Positions 1-12,100 of a DNA stretch of 64,000 bases are shown here, in pieces. The notes below the pieces were generated by a model. That model ran no database searches, was not told where the DNA came from, and saw only the letters and a program-made list of their open reading frames with translations. The DNA is taken from positions 682,001-746,000 of the forward strand of contig QEYB01000180.1 of assembly GCA_017562135.1 (NCBI GenBank). The letters run 5' to 3'. This stretch comes from Dipylidium caninum (taxonomy: Eukaryota > Platyhelminthes > Cestoda > Cyclophyllidea > Dipylidiidae). A program made the translations under genes and the position numbers. Each line of letters begins with the position of its first letter. Position 1 is the stretch's first letter.

Positions 1-88
1 GAAAGAGAGAGAGAGAGAGAGCGTGAGCGAAAGGACAATGTCGTCTCAGGAGGAGGATGAGGAGGAAGAGAAGGAGGAGGAGGGGATA
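1..88. repeat. GA microsatellite and GGA-rich purine tract
   Basis: Positions 1-21 are a GA dinucleotide run. Positions about 48-88 are an almost pure purine tract with repeated GGA units. They lie downstream of the last visible OXR1-like exon, in an intron or 3' flank. Confidence 0.9.
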
Positions 89-199
89 ATGCACCCAAGA
101 CTAAAGAGGCTCAAGTCATGACACGAGACCGCAAATTGATTATAAGTCATTCTGGGGTGTTGTTTTTTGCACCGAACGTTTCACAGGTCCAGAGTTTAC

Positions 200-2162
200 T
201 TATCCCTTCTCCTCAGGAATGCCACATTCTGACATCGATTCAAAAAGTCGTTTGCCCTCCCAATGCTACTGAACTTTCCAAACCTGTGATCGTAGCCTTA
301 CTTGCTTAACGGAGACTTACTTCGAACATCCGATTATGAGAACTTCTGATTCGCCCGAGATGAAGAAGGAATTTTTCCTCGACCACGGATACTTCTGAAA
401 ATAGAGCGCATATTTACAGCGTGAGAAAGGGCTTTAACGAGATTCCAAATTCGTTGTGGAAATTTTTTAGCAGACCGAATTTGGCTTTACTATGCATGAG
501 CACCTCACTTCCGCCCCCGGCTATGTGCATTCTCCGGCATTGGCATTCATGCCAAAAAATATCTTATTCCCTTCAGCAAAGTTATTACGACGTGAGGCAA
601 GATCCCGCACGCATCGCACATACACAAGTGGCGTGGTAATTGGCGCGAGTTTGTCAACAAGGGGCTGAGAGTGAAGGGCAACGCGCCGCGTGAGAACCGA
701 GAAAGGCCCATCCCCGTGTGCAGGCGGGGAGTGGGAGGTTGCGCCAAAAGAGCTACGTTACCACTACTGCACCGTCGCCAGACGCCACGAGAGGGCAAAG
801 GCCAGCCGTTAGACGGTGCTCGAGGCCGTGCATGGCCGCGCTGTTCGTCTCGCGCAGGTACCGAGGTGGCGAATCTCCTCTGAACTGGTCTGCGACTCTC
901 TTCACCACCCTGGTCCACCCGCTCGCAGCTGGGTTGACGAAGGGTCTCCCCTCGTCTTGTCGCCCGGAGCGGGCGGGAGGCTCGCCAGGCGCTGTTGCCG
1001 GAGGGAGAACATGGAAGGCAAGAACCCACCTTGAAGCACAGGCTTGCAGCCCTCGAGGCCAGATCACAGGCTTCCTCGACCATAAGTTCTTCTCCACAAA
1101 GTGCTGCGGAGGAAAGGGTCCAATGAAAGACGAAGCTTTCGCCTGTTCCGTAGAACATTCCGCCGCTCAGCCGGGGATGGCAGCTCAGATAGGCCCCCAT
1201 GAGCTAAATGCCAGATCAGGTAATGAAGTGCAAATTGCGTTATTGAAAAACTGTGGCGCCAAACGGTAAAGCAGTCGGCTCTAAAGGTTTGGGACTCTTT
1301 CCAAAATGTGCCACAGAGTAGGGCGCTGCTTTCCACGCCCGCATTTTAAACTAAATGGTAGAAAACAGACATCGCGAGATGGCTCTTCAGTGTGCTTAAC
1401 CTTTCGGGAGTCCCTTTGGTCTTGCCACAAAAGAGAGCGATTCGCGTGCCCCGCCCTGGGGTCCCTCCGTGGACGCGGTCGTTTTGCAAAGTGCTGGAGC
1501 CCCTTGAACAAGGGACGCGGAGGAAGATCGGCAGAACAACTTTTGCTCGGTCCGCCACTTCTTATGATAGCTGGAAGTGCGTTGTTTCCTTAGAGAGTTT
1601 TTAAGCTCACAGTCGCGGGGATGAGAAGGCAGGTACCGCCGACAAGTGCCCAACGTGTACGCCCTTGGGACTGTGGCAATGAAACCGACGAAACGGGACA
1701 ATGGCGAGAGTATTTGGTGCCAGCTTAGGCTGTTTCAGGAAAGAAGAAAGTAACCTGGTCCCCCCCAACTGCACCGCTGTTGGTCGCCTTGGTATATTAG
1801 ACCAACGACGGCGCGTGTCGCGAGTGAAAAGTCTTTACTTAGTCACACGAGGCATTCGTTCCTATAGTTCATTTGTCCATAACCCTCGTACACAACCAGT
1901 TGGGAGGGGAGGGAAAAAGCCTTACATAATCATTGGTGTCCTTGATGAGCAAAACACAGGGCTGGTTCTGTTGCACACCAGACAGAGTACTGTGCTTTGA
2001 GAAACTACTTCCTTCCCCGAGGTCGCCGCTCGCATCCAAGTCACCGCGGACGAAGTCTTCGCAGCGCCGATAGAGGGTGTTGAGACTGAATCCATGAAAC
2101 TCTGTGCTGAACGTTAAAGACCACTCAAAAGACTGTGCTCCGACTGGAATCGCCTCGAAGAG
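200..2162 (-). CDS. OXR1: TLDc-domain exons of the OXR1-like gene
   Basis: Exon 2162-1926 encodes SFEWSLTFSTEFHGFSLNTL, a Ser/Gly/Asp-rich insert of about 35 residues, then QPCVLLIKDTNDY. Exon 1203-1030 gives LMGAYLSCHPRLSGGMFYGT and GESFVF. Exon 394-321 gives KYPWSRKNSFFISGESEV. Exon 283-200 gives KFGKFSSIGRANDF and ends at or next to a stop. These match TLDc signatures (PWxLxYST..G.SLxTLYR, LLVIKD, GAYxxxP...YGTGExFLF, KWSGxNxYFxxG). The usual GGGG-FGLWLD motif is not conserved: it reads LIIGCSKFGKF. No canonical LEVW tail is visible, so the true C-terminus may lie left of the window. Confidence 0.75.
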
Positions 2163-5100
2163 CTAACGAGGGACGAAGCAATAATAAAATTAGCCCGAAC
2201 GAGCTCCAAGACCGGACGGACGACACGGGTTTGCGTAGAAAAGAAGGCGGACAGTTACGTAAACGTTTGGTGAACTAATAATGTGCGTGGGATCGGCATT
2301 TGCCTTCAGGGTTAGATCGTGTGTGGGTGGCCAAAATACTCATGCATTTGTTTTGGAGCGTATTTTTCGAAAGCCCTATTTGTTGAGAGGGCTTCAAAGC
2401 GAACATAAAGCCGTGGAATAAGGAGAATCAACTGGACGCAGGCTTTTTCGGCTCCAGATAGCAGAATCGCTTATAAATGCGTAAAGTTAGTGTCCGCCAC
2501 CTCCATTAAATCCTTTAAAAGTCAACCACTAACGCCAGTCGTGTGAGCTCGGCCAAAGAGAATGCGGGCTTCGAGGCTCCGGACACGTCGTTCCACGCAG
2601 ATGTGCGCAGACATGCAACGGTCTCTCAATCACGCAATGGAGAAAGGCCTCAGGCCCTTTTCACGCAATGGAGAAAGGCCTCAGGCCCTTTTCCACGCGT
2701 GCCTCAGCACAAATGGTCCGCCTGGTCAGGACTGCGTTGGTCCACCCTCCCAGGTGGACTACGCGTTTGTCTCACCGGGGCGAGTGGGGAGGTGGCCGGA
2801 AAAACTGTCAAATCTCCATATTTCGCGTGATGCACTCACTTCCTGAATCTGCGCTCGACTACTGAGGACACAAGTTTGAGAGAGAGAGGCGGGAGGCGAG
2901 AGGACTGTGGAAATCGGCGCTTTCGTCGTTGCGCAGACATCGACTCGCTCCTTTTCTGCTTCCTTCATTAGAGACCTTTGCAACAACTCCTGCTCATTTA
3001 TCACCTGAAATGAGTGCAAGGGAGGATAGTCTACTGCCAAAGCAGGATTCATATGTGGCAAAATTCGCGTAGGTGCAGACCATCCCGGGTAAAAGGAGGA
3101 AATTAATGAGTTTTCCACAACATCGAGAAGCTAGAATGCCTCTCTTCACGAGACAACGAGGACGTTCATCCTTTTTGAGTCGCAGATTATCGCGACATGC
3201 GTCAAGCAGTGCGCTGACGCGTTTCACGCCCGAGCCGAGGACATTCGGAGGGGCCTGGTGCCGGGAGTGGTCGACAGTGGTCGTGTGAGAGGACTTTCCC
3301 TGTGTACCGGTCGCTTGGCAGCTGCGTTCTCCGAGTTGGGCTCCAACGCCACTTCCAGATGGACCTTGCTGGAATCAGTCTACCCTTTGGTTCCCTTAAG
3401 CCGCGAGAAATTTGAGCACTGAAGCGATGGTCATGAAAATTGTCCACTCGGTATTCGCGTTTTTAGACATTGTAAAACTGCTCATAAATAAAATACCACT
3501 CTCGCATCCCTGACAATGACCACATTGGTAGTCTTCTCTGCTTGAATAGACAAATAAATAGGCAAGCGGAGTACTACAAACAAAGAGCGACTTAATGGGA
3601 GGTCATGACAAGAGGGCGCTAAGGACCAGCTTTGCACACACACTCTCCTCTGTTCAGGGTAAGAGAGAGTGCCGACACGGTGGGAGAGGAGACGTTGAAA
3701 GAAAGTGTCATTTGCCGCCACAAGTCGGCGAGAGTGATGACAATAAAGTTAAAGAAGAAATGTTCAAATAGCGATCAGTGTACCTCCCAGGCAAGGGACG
3801 ATTGACGAAGCATGTCAAAGACCTCCTTCTCATCGGCAAAAGACGGTGTACTGGAGGAGGATCGAACCGAGAAGATGCTTTTAAAGTCGTCCGCGGGGTT
3901 CGCGCTGTCGGAAATGAGATCATCCACTGTGTGGCCGAAAAAGAGTTCCTCGCTGCAGCCCATGGAGAGGAGCCTGCACCTGTCCGTGGGTTGTCCACTA
4001 CCCGTGAAAACCATGGCGGAGGGCGACCGCAAATGCACCGTCGCGGTGCGCTGGATCAGCCGACTAAGGCTGCGCCCGATGTGGCTCCGTGGTGAGGCTG
4101 GGGGCGAGTGCGGAGAGGGTGGTTGCGGGGTCCTTCGGCGGGAGATGAGCGATCCCATGGTGTTGGAAAGTTTTCTCGCCTTCTCCAAATCTGTCTGCCC
4201 CCGATCTCTTACGAGCTTCACCGATGCATTGTCTATTGGCCCAGCGGATGCAAATCCCACATGATGGTCAGTCAGGAAGTTATTAAGATCTTCAACACTA
4301 AGTGGACAAAAAACAAGCAATGTAACTTTCCTGCTGTGGACTAGAGCCTAAACTACAATCCGCTGATTCACCGAGTTATACCGTAAAAATGAATAAAAAT
4401 ACAAATCAACCTAGCGGTTTTGCCCGTGACTTTTACTGTCCATTCGTTGTAACGCACTTATAAAGTCGATTCCAAGCAACTTGTGCGCTAACTGCGTTCA
4501 TATTCCGGCTTACTCTCATCACTCCCAGATTTGTCCTTAAATTTTTCAACTAAACAAGAATTACTACTGTTCACCACACACTTCACCTCTCGACGCCTGA
4601 TAATACACGACTCTTCGCAAGTTGGATGCAGAAGAGGGGATGCTGCGCGCCCGGCCTTCCACCGACGAGGGGGGGTAGGCGAGGGCTACCGCGTTACCGT
4701 CTTATGTTAAATAAGTGAGGAGGTCTTCAGACCACTGTGAACCTAAGAACACCATGCTAATGAGAAAACTTGGGTCAGCGATGGTAGCGACGGCCCCAGA
4801 AAAGCCATTATTAATAAGCAGGTGGAGATCTCCTCAAAAGAGCCGCCTTCATGCGACTGGGAAGGACTTCGGTGGGGTAACGCAGGACCGATCTGGTTGC
4901 CTGTCGTGTGATATAAATGGTTTTAACACGCTCAAAAGCAGCACGAACGGGTGCGCCATGGTCTGCAAGAAAAAGACTGAACTAATGGCTCCATTTGATC
5001 TCTCTCGAACGGTAAAATGAAGACAACACTGCCAAATGCAATTTACTCGCACTGTACGTTGTTGGGAGGCTCACGGTAGGATAAAAGTTGTGCTTGGCGT

Positions 5101-8100
5101 TGTGCGTGGCTGTCTGTGAGAGACTTGAGCAGCGAACAACTCCTCCAACACTTCTGTCAAACTTAGGCTGATGTGTCGCCACCGAAACGGGGCAATGCCT
5201 CGTCTTCCGCCCCCCGCAAACTCGTGCCTCGCCCTCCTCACTGGCCCCAAAAGGCCGCGCACACTGTCGCGGGACCCACAGCGACGCCCCTCCCCTCTCC
5301 AGACAGTGTTACTTTAATTTTGGCATGTGGAAAGGGAAAAAGTGCTTGTCCAAACGACTACTCTTGCTCCCGTCACTTCTGTAGCAACAATCTTCTGAAA
5401 ACTCGACCAAGAAGACGTGTTTACAGTCTGTGAGGAGTAAGATGGCATTTTTCTATCAACCAACAATCTCCTCCACCGTTCTATAATTCATAATCTCTAC
5501 TAACTTCCAATTGGCGGGTTATGAGGAATGCCCCTGTGTAATGTTCTTCTCTTCAAAATCCCATTAACCTAAGTGTAAATTTGCTGTTAATGGTTAAAAG
5601 GCATGCATTAGCTAAGGCGCACCTCCGCTTGGATACGATGAACCACCGAGCCCATGGGGTAGCCGGTGACGCACTGGTGAGGCCTCCTTGAATCAAACGG
5701 TGGTGCTCGACTGTACAGCAAAGAAACAACTCATTCTCCTGAAGCGTTGGTTCCATAACATGCTTCCCTGAGAGGATGAACACCGCATTTTGATGAAGCA
5801 TGCAAAAAGAAAGCGTAATGTTCCTCATTCCAGATTAATTATAACGCCTTGCTTATCGAAGTAATTGTAGCTTTTATAGACATGGCAAAGACGTTTCATT
5901 CTGAAACAGGCGGTGTGGTGTTACGGAACGGCCGAAATATGAATGTGTGGAACCGGTCACCTTTGGTGAGCTATTATGGCATGTTAAACGCATCAGACGA
6001 GGCATATTCAGCAGAGTACATTAAATTAGGCTACGTAAAATATGGTGAACGTCACGCGGATGGGATGAAAGCGTGAACTGCAAATGCAAGCCCCGTCAGG
6101 GTCGACATCCCCTCCTCCTTGAGCACTGCATCTGGGGGAGTGTTCACTTTAACATTAGTGGAAATAATTATTCGAGAAAACTTTTTTCCACGGCCATTAG
6201 CAAAATGCGTGCGCATTGAAATCCTGAGTATAAGCGGGCGGTAGTGGATGGAAAACAGTCAGTGCTCCCTTTGGTATCCTACGGACTGTCGTCACTTTCT
6301 CCATATGCTTTTCAGTGCTGTTGACAATGAAGTGTCTCTGCAACCAAGCATTGGCGCCGTTCTAAGGTGTGATTATCGCAAGTAAAGGCTTCATTTCAAC
6401 TCGCTTAGAATGAACGATAGGTAAAGTGTCTGCATGAGGACTCGAGGGGCGTTAGAGTTAAAATCATGCCGTTTCGTTCCTTCCTGGTTTAAGCTTAGGA
6501 AACACCGAAAGGAGTCTGGTGTGTGTGGCCGAACCAAACAAGTCCACTCGATGCGCCACCTCGTCTTCGCTCTTCATGTAACCGCATCGCTCACTACGCA
6601 CTACTTCTGCGGGTTGCGAGACACTCGGCAGTGGACGTCCCCACTGCGGTTGAAACATCCCCACAACAAAACCACAGACAGCGTTAGACACAGATGTGGT
6701 GAATGAGGCGGCGTTAAATGTTAGGTGGCTACCTTCTAAAACTTGAGAATGGCACTCTATAATGAGAGCGCCGTGGACCATGATTAAAGTGCGTTGTTCA
6801 GTCATTCCCATATTACTTTAGATATTTAGATATGAATGCAAGGAGGTCAAAAGAGTCGCGCATGATAGACAAGGATCTGACCCTCATTTGGCGTACTGGG
6901 ACTCGGCGAGGGGGTAACCGCAGAACAGGCGGGGTTTCTCCCTTCTGCAGGTGGGCAATCGCGAGTCCGCTGCCCAAGTGACCTGCGGAGACGGAAACAG
7001 ACGTTAGCAAATAAAAAAGACTCCGAGCAGAATGCATGTCTAGGGATCAGCCTGCGCGCCGTACAAGAATTTTGCAACAGCGTTCCATCGACAAATACCT
7101 TAATTTAGCTAAAAAGTGAAAAATTTTCAATCTAAGAATCACCCAAATACAGCATACTTAGTCTTTATTATTCTAATGCTAGTTGGTAAGTTTACCTCAT
7201 AGTTTAGTCCTAAAGAAGTACAACGGAATTCATCTCTCTCGTGTGATATCAGCTGGAGTTGAGCTCATTAACGATGGCGAAGAAACGCTATTAACGTTAA
7301 CAATCGTGTCACAATGTCTCGTGGGTGTCCACTGTGGGCCTTGTCTCAGTTAATTCACCTCCTATTCACCCACGCGACAACCTTTTCTCAAAGAGGGTGA
7401 AGCGAAAAATTATGAGCACAGAACTGAGGTCTGGCGTGTAGCGTCAGTGAAGACAACAAATAATGCTTAAATTTCACATACAGAAGGGTCAAACGAATAA
7501 GAATCACTGCAGAGAGCGAACGCATCCATAACTTGCCTTGGTCGCTTTGTGAATGCGAAAACTGAGGCATCATGGTAGGCAGCGACAGAACGAATATGCT
7601 CGTAGCGCATTTCAATGAAGGTTTGGCCCGAAGTAGTTCCTTCCTTACCTTCTTCCAACGGTGAAAACATTAGAGTCTCAATTGTGGCTACCAACGTCCC
7701 CTTGATGGATGTCTGCAAAAGTTGCAATCTGCACTTGAGTAACTTCATACGCGCATCCACTTTACCCGCTAGTGAACAAGGCAGCAGAAGCGAAATGTGG
7801 CTGAGGCAGAACTTTCAAATTCCTACTGTGTTAACCCCCCAGTGGATAAATTCAACTCAATAAGTTGCAATGCAATGCATCATTGGAACCGCATTCAGGC
7901 GTATCGCCTCGGCAACTGCCAATAGTTCTCTTGAGCTTTATGCTGGAGCTCAATTTGTCGGGCGAAGGATAATGGTTTTCAAGTAATGAAATTGGCCCCC
8001 TCTGTGGAGTTAATTACCGCTACTTCGACTGGCATAACTTTAATGAAGAAAAAAGTGTCGGACCGATAAAAGATGTGATCGATAAAGAAAAAACGACATC

Positions 8101-9177
8101 TCACATGCAGATCTTTGCAAAATCGTGCTTCAAATTCCCGATGGACGGCGAACTGGGAGGCGTTGATTTCGAATTTGCCAGCCTAAACAGCGCAAGGACG
8201 ACAGTGTTATCAAGTGGTGTCGGTTTGGATTGCTTTAAAGTAAGTGAAATAGATTAGATATAGATACTTAGCGAACACTACAGTTTGTTTTGCGGTGTAC
8301 TAACCACGAACGCAAATAAAGGGTATAGCAGATGACCTTAAGTTTTTTTCACGCTTACTTGCATTAATTTGGGCATGCATGACTTTTCCACCAGTTCTGC
8401 TCCAATAATCCGTTTAAATATTTTTTTGTACCCTTTCTCCCATGAAAAGTTGGCAGCTGAAACACAGAACAGAAAGTTATTTCCAGACGGTCTACTCTTA
8501 TCAAATTATAACAAATGCAAAAGGGAAACAAAAAATACCTAGAATTATAAAATTATTGGGATGCCTACTTGTGGAAGCGGAGAAGGACAAATATACTCGT
8601 TTATTACCCTAGGCAACTATAAAGTTCAAAGTAGTCGACCGGATAAATAGAAAACAACAGGAAGAAGTCCTTATAAGCAGTGCTTAAACATGGCCTAGGA
8701 ATTTTTTCTCCATGTCTCAAGATGTCGTGAGCAAAAATACTAGCCCAAAAGGTCTACACATGTAGAAATATGCGAAATTATTGCATTTGGATCTAAAGAT
8801 AGTAGCATTAAGCAGAAGCTTTAAAAAATAAATTGCCTTCGTATATGCTTAAATACTTATCTTGAACTTAACCCTTAGAATCACCAAGGACTGCAGAACC
8901 TGTCACCGTCTCCAACTGTTCATTTTGTAATTTGTCTTCTTCGATTACTTTCAAATTTTGACCAACGACAAGGTGAAGACTTGAGAGTTTATTTAAATCA
9001 CACAGCCGAGAAGGTGGCATATCAAATTTGGCCGCAATACTCGTTACAGTATCCCCACTTTCCACCTACACAGGTAACAAATTAATGCGTATGCGTTAAC
9101 TACACATGCGCACTTACAACGTAATACACAACTTTTTTGGCACCTCCATCAGATCCTTTATTATCAGCAAAGTACAT
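200..9177 (-). CDS. OXR1: OXR1/NCOA7-type protein: LysM, GRAM-like and TLDc (3' end at or beyond window edge)
   Basis: Eleven exons read on the minus strand: 9177-9118, 9065-8907, 8182-8105, 7712-7508, 5767-5569, 4297-3784, 3004-2840, 2162-1926, 1203-1030, 394-321, 283-200. Every junction chosen keeps the reading phase, giving about 650 residues (human OXR1 and NCOA7 are near 870-940). The order LysM, GRAM-like, central conserved segment, linker, TLDc is that of the OXR1/NCOA7 family, known for protection against oxidative damage and for TLDc binding to V-ATPase. The start ATG at 9177 follows an in-frame TAA, but an AG just upstream means it could instead be an internal exon. The 8907 donor (gtgaca) is weak. 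The last exon ends either at an in-frame TAA (198-196) or at a gtaaac donor. OXR1 and NCOA7 cannot be separated here. Confidence 0.8.
2631..2692. repeat. 31-bp tandem duplication with internal palindrome
   Basis: Two identical 31-bp units (2631-2661 and 2662-2692) sit in the intron between OXR1-like exons 3004-2840 and 2162-1926. Each starts cacgcaatggagaaaggcct and includes ggcctcaggcc, an inverted repeat able to form a small hairpin. Confidence 0.9.
2840..5767 (-). CDS. OXR1: Central conserved segment and disordered linker of the OXR1-like gene
   Basis: Exon 5767-5569 (acceptor catcctctcag) encodes LQENELFLCCTVEHH followed by ARWFIVSKRR, corresponding to the OXR1 segment 'MFLCIKVGKP ... 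YWFAVPRERV'. Exon 4297-3784 (acceptor tttttgtccacttag) starts in VEDLNNFLTDHHVG, then a Ser/Pro/Arg-rich, probably disordered stretch, and ends SSLAWE. Exon 3004-2840 (acceptor ctcatttcag, donor GAA|gtgagt) begins VINEQELLQRS. The join reproduces the family motif W-E-[IV]-I-x-x-E-E. The 3784 donor (gtacac) is weak. The plus-strand open frame covering the 4.3-3.8 kb exon is a shadow. Confidence 0.75.
4298..7507 (-). other. Introns of the OXR1-like gene between GRAM-like and linker exons
   Basis: Apart from the 199-bp exon at 5767-5569, this 3.2-kb interval shows only short unconvincing open frames on both strands. The intron sides fit the splice sites given for the flanking exons. No transposon protein, RNA gene or notable repeat was recognised. 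Confidence 0.5.
7508..8182 (-). CDS. OXR1: GRAM-like segment exons of the OXR1-like gene
   Basis: Exon 8182-8105 (acceptor cgctgtttag, donor CAT|gtgaga) encodes a short piece ending in ARFCKDLH. Exon 7712-7508 (acceptor cttttgcag) continues TSIKGTLVATIETLMFSPLE and later RYEHIRSVAAYHDASVF. In OXR1/NCOA7 the matching stretch follows LysM and reads as a GRAM/PH-like strand pattern (GxVxxTxxxxMFxP, then a 'VVSIALYND' strand), so order and content agree. The 7712-7508 exon ends in phase 1, which the exon at 5767 completes. Further small exons between 7.5 and 5.8 kb cannot be excluded. Confidence 0.75.
8907..9177 (-). CDS. OXR1: LysM-domain exons of the OXR1-like gene
   Basis: Two exons, 9177-9118 and 9065-8907, separated by a 52-bp intron (gtaagt...tgtag). 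The joined protein reads YYVVESGDTVTSIAAKFDMP and continues to DLNKLSSLHLVVGQNLKV. This is the LysM pattern (aromatic-x-V-x-x-GDT-x-x-x-IA, then LNKL and GQ-x-L). The stretch after GDT resembles the OXR1/NCOA7 LysM (IALKF...LNKL...VVxGQ) more than LYSMD proteins. Without splicing, the second exon would read to a TAA at 8870-8868, giving an 85-residue single-LysM protein. Splicing at 8907 is preferred because downstream exons of the same family follow in phase. Confidence 0.85.
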
Positions 9178-12100
9178 CCCTTAGAAGTATTCGCGAATTT
9201 CTTGAGCAAACGGAAATTTCATAACAATTGTTGAATTCACGAGAATCAATCGCGAGTATCAAAATTCTGAAACACAAGAAATACGATCCAATTTCAAAGA
9301 CTTTCCATAAAAGCGTTACCAATTAACTCATAATAAATGCTACTTCGTAGTGACCATAATTAGATAATTCAGAGTGAAAGCATGTTAAGGCATCATAATG
9401 GCCCATTGGAGGGCTTTCCACGTTTCCGCCAGGGATTATAGTGTCAAGGACGACAGCATTTATATGTAAATAAGAGGCATTTGAACTAACATGTAAGGTA
9501 CTTTATGTAAGCCGAGACCTCATATATAAATAGAGCTCTGTGGTTTCTGCGCGACTGTTACATTCTCCTAGCCAAAACCAATAGTAACTTGCATGAATAC
9601 ACAAGATTTTGTGTATGCATGAATGTTCAACCGATACCACAATTTTACGGTGAAAGAAAAATTCCAATAATCCTCGGCTAACATATACTGTGTATCCGCC
9701 ATATAAAGTAAAAATTCATTACCTCACCAGTCAAAATAAACTGTGAATGCGACAAGCGATTAAACAGCGATTGTTAGTAATATTTAGATGAAACCATGAA
9801 AAGTCTAATGGACATCCATTCTGCAACCTATTTGCGCGCGAATAAGTGCTGTGTGACCTTCGGTCTAGGTCATGATGTGACCTCCCTGTGGGCACAACGT
9901 ACTGCGAACAATTTCTGCAATAACTAGTCCAGATAAAAAAGGAGATCTTATACAGAATGCATACAGCTTTTGCTGAGGAATTGAACAATGTCTATTATTT
10001 ATATATAGCATGACAGAATTGAGCTTGCGGATTGTGTCGTGTTTCTTGCCCTTAAACCAACTAACAAAATTCTGCCCCGAATACCGTCTTTTAAGCGAAA
10101 TTTTTGTGCTAAAATTGTGACGACACGAAATTACTAAAATAGGTGAAATAAGCATATATCTAACATTACCCTCTTCTAATTCCTATAAACTTAAATTTCT
10201 GTTGTTTTTTAACGTTGCTGCCGTAGAACCCACTAACTGTGTCTTTCATATACTCTTAGAGTCATGCTGGCTTCTAGTTGTGCAATTTGTACGTTTTAGC
10301 CGTTTATTAATGATGTTCTGAAACTACGGTCTACTTTCTATTACAATATTAGAAATATTGACCAGATTAATTTTATGAAGACCCAGGTCTTTTATTAATT
10401 GACAAACGACTACCAGTCATATTTGTAAGTCACGTAGAGCTAGAGTCGTTGTGAGGTCTCTCATCAGTCTCTAACCTAAAACGGAATGAATTAGAAACGA
10501 ACCAACGATTATCATCTGGAGGGATCCGACAGCGGATATTTTACCCACTAATAGCATAAAATAAAACCCCAATGGGAGTAGAGAGAAGATGCTCCCCAAT
10601 GAGAGAGTCCTCATCCTAAACGATTTTCGTGACCTGAAGGCGGATTAAAAAGTAAATACACTTAGTCGATACATTTTATCCTAGGGAAGTAGGTACGAAT
10701 GGTGAAAATTAAATCTGCGGTAACATGCTAGTCATGTAGGTGTAACACCTTTCATGGGCTACCCTGGTGTACCTATATTGGACTAATCTAGACCTGCGTC
10801 CTAATCCAATGTTTAGTTCAATTAGATTAGCCATTATGGGCACTTAGAGATTCTCGCATTTATCGTATTCATACACAGCTGTACAGAGGTCCTAATTATT
10901 GCCTCTGTGAGTCTGGGTAGCAGCATGTATAGGCGAACCGGAGACATCAAATCACACGCAGTTTTTAAGTTCGGCTAAAATTATGCCCCTTACTTGCTCA
11001 AGTGGGACCTCATATAGCTAGTAGTTAGGCACTTTATTCACTTAAGAATGTGTGTACAATGGTAGTCCACTGTGTGACCTAATTTATTAACCAGTGAATT
11101 TTAATGATCTGGTAGGTTCAGGGTGTTCTGCCTTCTATTTCCCTTAGGATGGGTAAGTACTCGTGGTTAACGGTGATTTACATCATGACGGTACCAACTG
11201 AATTCAACCGAAGAACAAAAAACTCTGTTTAAGGCCTCAAATGCTCAAACTGGTACCGTGCAAGCGAGTCATTTTACCTTCGTCACCACTTGCCATTTGC
11301 TTTCTCTATTGTTTTGGAAACAATCTCATTTGCTTAGGTGTTTTGGCATATGTAGTAATGTTCCTACACGTCCTGAGGACTTTCTAAGTCTCGCACACAC
11401 CCCTACAACGTAGGGGCTGTGTATGCATCGAGTTAGGACATCCTTCATCGACAATTTCCCAAGTCATTTGCATGCAGGTTATGGGATTTAGGAGTGTAGC
11501 AACTTCTTCTCCAACCCACGTTCCCCCTTCTGGGAGGCTCTATAATGGCCCGCCCCATTCCTCCGCTCTGGTAACCGAAGGCGCGCCAAATGAATGCTTT
11601 CAACTCCGCCTTCCTTCATTCTATCCAACACACGTCACAAATCCACACACGCTCATTTTATAAGTCTATGAATACTGCGCTCATCGCCGAAGGGCCTTAA
11701 TCGGCATCACATGCATTTGCCGCATAAGCACCCCACGTCGTTTTCATGCAAGAACACTTTCGTCGCATTCGTCAGTCATCCATTCGTTCTGCTCTTCGCC
11801 GACCTTGTTTACACTGTTTGGTTATTTGATCGGGGACTTGAGTAAACAATTGTCTGCGTCGCAGAGGACGAGGGAGACCCCAGTGATCCCACTCATGGGT
11901 GCACAACGCTTTCCCACGAACGCCAAGTTCACTGAAAGGGGTTGGCTTGATCAACAGTGGGTTATCAGCATCACCATCAGTCAGACGAGGTTTCCGGAAG
12001 CACGCTTTGCGATGCGCCGCCGCTGTATGGAAGTCATGCTCCCGCGTGACCACACAGCAGGTCTTCCCCTCTACACTCAAAATTAGACTCATTTTTCGGA

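Noticed and set aside
547..1200. 217-codon open frame on the minus strand
   Set aside because: Only the first part (1203-1030) is the TLDc exon. After the gtgggt donor at 1,029 the frame is intron in GC-rich DNA, with no family similarity.
3812..4264. 150-codon plus-strand frame
   Set aside because: It is the antisense shadow of the OXR1-like linker exon 4297-3784, which has proper splice sites and family-matching ends.
8907..9177. LYSMD1-4 family for the LysM exons
   Set aside because: Downstream exons on the same strand encode GRAM-like and TLDc segments in phase, which define OXR1/NCOA7.
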